Of a DNA stretch of 8,110 nucleotides, positions 5,154 through 8,110 are shown in pieces. The translations under genes and the position numbers were made by a program. The number at the start of each line of letters is the position of its first letter. The first letter of the stretch is position 1. This DNA is from Thermoanaerobaculia bacterium (GTDB taxonomy: Bacteria > Acidobacteriota > Thermoanaerobaculia > UBA5066), in the NCBI GenBank assembly GCA_017999215.1, contig JAGOBQ010000170.1:1-8110 (forward strand), written 5' to 3'. The notes under the pieces are model-generated. The model had not been told where the DNA came from and ran no database searches. It was given only the letters and a program-made list of their open reading frames with translations.

Positions 5154-6158
5154 GTGCCCCGTCCGCATCGTCGCCTCGCGTCCGCCGTCCTCGCCTTCTC
5201 CCTGATCGGCGTTCCGGCCTCCCTTTTCGCGGAGAAGGGAGCCTCCCCCGCCGCCCCCGGCCGGCGCACCGTCGCCGTCACGATCGACGACCTTCCGTTC
5301 GTCGCCTACGGCCTCCCGCTCGATGCGGTCCGGAAGCTGTCGAAGGAGCTCGTCGCGGCGCTCGCGGCGCGGAAGGTCCCCGCCGTCGCGTTCGTCAACG
5401 AGGACCGCCTCTTCGTCCCGGGCGAGGTGGACGAGCGGATCGCCCTCCTCGAGGAGTGGCTCGACGCCGGGATGGAGCTCGGGAACCATACCTTCGGCCA
5501 CGTCGGCTTCACCGCGACGCCCCTTCCGAAGATGAAGGACGCCGTCGTCCAGGGCGAGGTCGTCACGCGCGGGCTCCTCGCCCGCCGGGGGAAGACGCTC
5601 CGATGGTTCCGCCACCCGTTCACCCAGACGGGGCCGACGAAGGAGGCGAAGGACGACTTCGAGTCTTTCCTCGCGGGACGCGGCTACGCCGTCGCCCCCT
5701 TCAGCATCGAGCACGAGGACTGGGTCTTCGCCTCGGCCGACGCGAGGCTCGCCGCCGGAAAGGACGAAGCCGCCCGCGCGCGCCTCCTCGAGACGTACCT
5801 CGAGAACTTCGAGGCCCGCGTCGCGTTCTACGAGGAGCGCTCGCGCGCCCTCTTCGGCCGCGAGATCCCGCAGATCCACCTCGCGCACGCGAACGCCCTG
5901 AACGCCCGGGCGATGCCGCTCCTCCTCGCCCGGCTGGAGCGGCGCGGCTACACGTTCGTGACGCTCGACGAGGCGCTCGCCGACCCCGCCTGGAAGAGCC
6001 CGGACGGATACGTCGGCAAGTGGGGCCCGTCCTGGCTCCACCGCTTCGCGGCAGCCCGCGGGGAGGACGTGCGCGCCCTCTTCCGGGCCGAACCCGAGGC
6101 CCCGAAGTGGGTCGCCCAGCTCGACGAGGCCCGGCGGGCGGCCGCTCCGGCGCACTGA
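5154..6158 (+). CDS. Exported polysaccharide deacetylase-like (NodB fold) protein
   Basis: 334-residue predicted carbohydrate esterase family 4-like hydrolase acting outside the cytoplasm, probably removing acetyl groups from cell-wall or exopolysaccharide sugars. With the GTG start, the N-terminus is a clean signal peptide: MPRPHRR basic region, hydrophobic core at about 8-24, likely cut after VPA (22) or LFA (26). NodB motifs are visible: TIDDLP (44-48 region, Asp45 and Asp46), metal-binding HTFGH (His112 and His116), RHPFTQTG (153-160) and the late histidine motif IHLAHAN (241-247). The DDLP form in place of TFDDG marks a divergent subgroup, so the substrate is unknown and activity is unproven. 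The C-terminal tail (about 281-334) beyond the fold has no motif I recognise. It is divergent from the kinase gene and convergent, with a 16-base gap, with the VWFA gene. Confidence 0.88.
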   Translation: MPRPHRRLASAVLAFSLIGVPASLFAEKGASPAAPGRRTVAVTIDDLPFVAYGLPLDAVRKLSKELVAALAARKVPAVAFVNEDRLFVPGEVDERIALLEEWLDAGMELGNHTFGHVGFTATPLPKMKDAVVQGEVVTRGLLARRGKTLRWFRHPFTQTGPTKEAKDDFESFLAGRGYAVAPFSIEHEDWVFASADARLAAGKDEAARARLLETYLENFEARVAFYEERSRALFGREIPQIHLAHANALNARAMPLLLARLERRGYTFVTLDEALADPAWKSPDGYVGKWGPSWLHRFAAARGEDVRALFRAEPEAPKWVAQLDEARRAAAPAH

Positions 6159-6174
6159 CGGCCGCGCGCCGCGC
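6159..6174. other. 16-base GC-only gap between convergent stop codons
   Basis: The deacetylase TGA and the VWFA-protein TGA are separated by 16 bases made entirely of G and C, containing the palindrome CGGCCG and alternating GC. No T-run is present, so any termination must use another mechanism or read into the opposite gene. Confidence 0.5.
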
Positions 6175-7914
6175 TCAGCCCTTCCGCTTCCCGACGAGCG
6201 CGAAGCCCGCCTCGCCGCCGATCTCGTCCCAGACGGCGAGCGAGATCCGCGCCGCCGTCGTCTCGCTCTCGACCTCGAGCGTGTAGGTGAGGTGCGAGGC
6301 GTCGGCCTTCGCCTCCTCGCCGCGCTTCACCGTGAACTCCTGCCGCCGGCGCACGACCTCGGAGAAGTCCCCCTTCGGCGTCGCGGCGACGACGAAGACC
6401 GAGAACTTCCCCTTCGTCGCGGCCGGGCCCGGCACCCGGACGAGCGCGCCCAGGGGAATCCGGACCTCGAGCGGGATCCGGTACTTGCTCCCGGCCGGCT
6501 TCGCCTCACCCGCCTCGACGGAGATGCCGATGCGCGAGTTCGCGTCGGGGGCGAAGAGGTTCGCGAGGGCCCGGTCGGTGAGCCGCTCCTCGGCCGTTCT
6601 CTCCGCCACCGTCGTCCGGGTCCGCGCCGTCAGCCCCTCGCGTTTCACGCGGACCTTCAGCGTTTCCGGCTTCGTCGCGCCCGAGGCCGGGAAGCCGAGC
6701 GAGTAGTACGACCCCAGGTCGCTCGCGACCTGGTCGAGGAAGCGCGGCAGCTCGCCCGGGTGACCCGCCGTCGAACCGCCGGTCCGCTTCGTTACGAAGT
6801 TGAGGCCGGCCATCTCGTTCGTCCAGATCGCGTCGAACCCGGACCCGTAGGCGGCGGACGAGGCCGTCGGGTTCAGGGCTGCGGAGTCCGCGGCCGAGGC
6901 GAACGCCACTCTCTCGTAGGGATAGATGCCGTAGAAAGTGACACCGCTTGCGTTCGCGGCGGCCGCGAGCTCCTCGAGGAGGGGCTGCCCGTCCCGCAGA
7001 TTGGTGCCCCCGACGGGCGCGCTGCGCGGACCGACGTGGAACTCCAACCCCGGGTACCGGCCGAAATGGTGGGCCACGAGGACGAGCGACTTCCGCCCCT
7101 CCATCCCCGCCATCAGTGCGACGAGGCCTCGAAGGGCAGTCACCTTCGCCTTCATCATGCCGTAGGCCTGGAGCGCGCCGATCTCGCGCGAGATCTCCGT
7201 CGAGCCGACCGTCCCGCCGACGCGGGGGTCCGCGGCGAGCGACCCGAACCAGAAGTCGCGGGAAGCGAGCTCGGCGACCTCGTTCGCCTGTGAGTCGAGC
7301 CGGGCGACGCGACGGGCCAGGACGTCGAGGATCTCGTCGAGCGCGGCCAGGTCGTCGGTGAAGGAGCGGACGACCCGCACCGAATCGCCCCACGAGACGA
7401 TCATCGCCTCGTCTCCCGGCCCCGTCAGGGCCTTCGCGAGGAACCCTTTCACCCCGTCGAAGAGCTCGCGACGGCGGGTCGGCTCGGGGAGGTAGAGACG
7501 GTCGACGAAGACGACGACCTTCCGTGGCTGCCGAGAGACCAGCGACCGAGTCTCGGCCGGGGCCGATCCGGACGATTCCGTTTCGGCCGGCGCGCCCGGG
7601 AGGGCACCTGCCTCCTCGCGCCGCTCCTCGTGGAAGTTCGTGATGACGACGGGCTTGCCGCCCCGGCGGAGCTCGAAGTCGGCCGCCGTCAGACCTTGGA
7701 CCGACTTCCCGTTCCTGTCGGTGACGACGACTTCGACTCCGAGGATCGAGACCTCGGCCGAGGCGGCGATCCGGGGGGCGTCCGAGGCGGGCTGGGCCGC
7801 CACCCGTCCCGCGTCGAGGACGGCTGCGGCGACAGTCAGCATGACGAGGACCTTCCGCGCGCTCCCGCTGTACGGTTTCCGGGATGCGCTGGCCCCATTC
7901 GAGGACGACTTCAT
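6175..7914 (-). CDS. Exported VWFA-related protein of the acidobacterial family
   Basis: 579-residue predicted secreted protein. The N-terminus has a basic region up to Arg20-Lys21, a hydrophobic core VLVMLTVAAAVLDAG (22-36) and a likely cut after VAA (40). A beta-rich segment with VEVVVTDRNGKSVQGLTAAD (60-79) and FELRRGGKPVVITNF (80-94) is the hallmark that precedes the VWFA-like domain in this family (TIGR03436 type). The VWFA-like domain runs from about RKVVVFVDRLYL (131-142) to SYYSLGF (402-408). The metal-site DxSxS motif reads DRLYL (138-142), so its serines are absent. The C-terminal third is beta-rich without a domain I recognise. ATG 7914 is chosen because GGAGGG (7926-7921) lies 6 bases upstream and the signal peptide follows; an upstream extension would overlap gpmA. 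Such proteins often occur as large paralogous sets in Acidobacteria; their function is unknown. Confidence 0.87.
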   Translation of the reverse strand: MKSSSNGASASRKPYSGSARKVLVMLTVAAAVLDAGRVAAQPASDAPRIAASAEVSILGVEVVVTDRNGKSVQGLTAADFELRRGGKPVVITNFHEERREEAGALPGAPAETESSGSAPAETRSLVSRQPRKVVVFVDRLYLPEPTRRRELFDGVKGFLAKALTGPGDEAMIVSWGDSVRVVRSFTDDLAALDEILDVLARRVARLDSQANEVAELASRDFWFGSLAADPRVGGTVGSTEISREIGALQAYGMMKAKVTALRGLVALMAGMEGRKSLVLVAHHFGRYPGLEFHVGPRSAPVGGTNLRDGQPLLEELAAAANASGVTFYGIYPYERVAFASAADSAALNPTASSAAYGSGFDAIWTNEMAGLNFVTKRTGGSTAGHPGELPRFLDQVASDLGSYYSLGFPASGATKPETLKVRVKREGLTARTRTTVAERTAEERLTDRALANLFAPDANSRIGISVEAGEAKPAGSKYRIPLEVRIPLGALVRVPGPAATKGKFSVFVVAATPKGDFSEVVRRRQEFTVKRGEEAKADASHLTYTLEVESETTAARISLAVWDEIGGEAGFALVGKRKG

Positions 7915-8016
7915 GTCGGGCCCTCCACGTGGCCCCGGAGATGCAGATAACATGCCGCCTCCGGTTCGGCGCGCCTCCCGCGCCCCGTTCCGAATGCCTG
8001 AACGAGGGGGCCCTTC
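7915..8016. promoter_or_regulatory. Divergent intergenic region between the VWFA gene and gpmA
   Basis: 102 bases that should carry promoters for both genes. GATAAC (7946-7951) is a possible plus-strand -10, and TGTTATCTG on the opposite strand resembles an extended -10 for the VWFA gene; both use the same A/T-rich patch, the only one in the region. No clear -35 is visible. Confidence 0.4.
7918..7935 (-). repeat. Possible SD-masking hairpin of the VWFA gene
   Basis: In the VWFA transcript GGGCC-ACGTGGAG-GGCCC can form a 5-base-pair stem whose loop and right arm contain the GGAGGG SD. The same stretch includes the perfect 8-base palindrome CCACGTGG (7925-7932). Either an mRNA switch at the ribosome site or a protein-binding palindrome is possible; neither is proven. 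Confidence 0.4.
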
Positions 8017-8110
8017 ATGTACACGCTCGTCCTGCTGCGCCACGGGGAAAGCCAGTGGAACCTCGAGAACCGCTTCACCGGCTGGACCGACGTCGACCTC
8101 ACCCAGAAAG
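8017..8110 (+). CDS. gpmA: 2,3-bisphosphoglycerate-dependent phosphoglycerate mutase, partial
   Basis: The first 31 codons, cut by the right edge. The enzyme interconverts 3- and 2-phosphoglycerate in glycolysis and gluconeogenesis in the cytosol. The start MYTLVLLRHGESQWNLENRF contains the catalytic RHGES motif (residues 8-12, with His9 the phosphorylated histidine), followed by FTGWTDVDLT (20-29), the diagnostic N-terminal stretch of the cofactor-dependent mutase. ATG 8017 is preceded by the purine run GAGGGGG at 8004-8010, a usable SD. The N-terminus matches GpmA rather than the wider histidine phosphatase family, so the name is firm despite truncation. It is divergent from the VWFA gene, with no functional link evident. 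Confidence 0.93.
   Translation, partial: MYTLVLLRHGESQWNLENRFTGWTDVDLTQK

Noticed and set aside
5064..6155. Minus-strand N-terminal extension of the PfkB kinase to 670 residues
   Set aside because: It is antisense to the deacetylase and not protein-like; kinase homology starts at the ATG at 5063.
7915..8043. N-terminal extension of the VWFA protein beyond ATG 7914
   Set aside because: It would overlap the gpmA start on the other strand, lacks an SD and would bury the signal peptide.
1..8110. CRISPR array, insertion sequence, prophage, tRNA, rRNA or biosynthetic cluster
   Set aside because: No repeat-spacer pattern, transposase or integrase, no long terminal inverted repeats and no RNA-gene motifs were seen. 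Gene density is high with ordinary metabolic and envelope genes.

Overview
The window comes from a very GC-rich bacterial chromosome (roughly 70% GC by eye, with strong G/C preference at third codon positions). The best lineage clue is the secreted protein at 6175-7914, which matches the VWFA-related family first defined in Acidobacteria (TIGR03436 type). An acidobacterial source is therefore likely but not proven. No rRNA, tRNA, CRISPR array, insertion sequence or phage gene is visible, and no gene-free stretch reaches 300 bases; the longest is 128 bases.

Layout. (1) Positions 1-2803, minus strand: a tightly packed four-gene operon for a biotin-dependent, Na+-pumping acyl-CoA decarboxylase, in the order carboxyltransferase (mmdA), small membrane anchor (OadG/MmdD type), biotin carrier (mmdC) and membrane Na+ pump subunit (mmdB, cut by the left edge). 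Gaps are 1 to 9 bases and Shine-Dalgarno (SD) sites lie at or inside the preceding gene's end. Gene order and composition match methylmalonyl-CoA decarboxylase operons. (2) Positions 2932-4101, plus strand: AMP nucleosidase (amn), divergent from the operon across 128 bases. (3) Positions 4143-5063, minus strand: a PfkB/ribokinase-family sugar or nucleoside kinase of unknown substrate, convergent with amn. (4) Positions 5154-6158, plus strand: an exported polysaccharide deacetylase-like (NodB fold) protein. (5) Positions 6175-7914, minus strand: an exported VWFA-related protein, convergent with the deacetylase. (6) Positions 8017-8110, plus strand: the first 31 codons of 2,3-bisphosphoglycerate-dependent phosphoglycerate mutase (gpmA), cut by the right edge.

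How they work together. Only the left operon is a clear functional unit: carboxyl transfer from an acyl-CoA to biotin on the carrier, then decarboxylation at the membrane with export of Na+. No biotin carboxylase subunit is present in the window, which favours decarboxylase over propionyl-CoA carboxylase. The other genes alternate in strand and look like independent housekeeping or envelope genes. Amn and the PfkB kinase could both touch ribose/purine metabolism, but their convergent layout gives no operon support.

I found no convincing undescribed multi-gene system. The points most worth a second look are the organisation of the decarboxylase operon, the near-leaderless amn start, the apparent loss of the metal-site serines in the VWFA protein, and short inverted repeats at gene starts.
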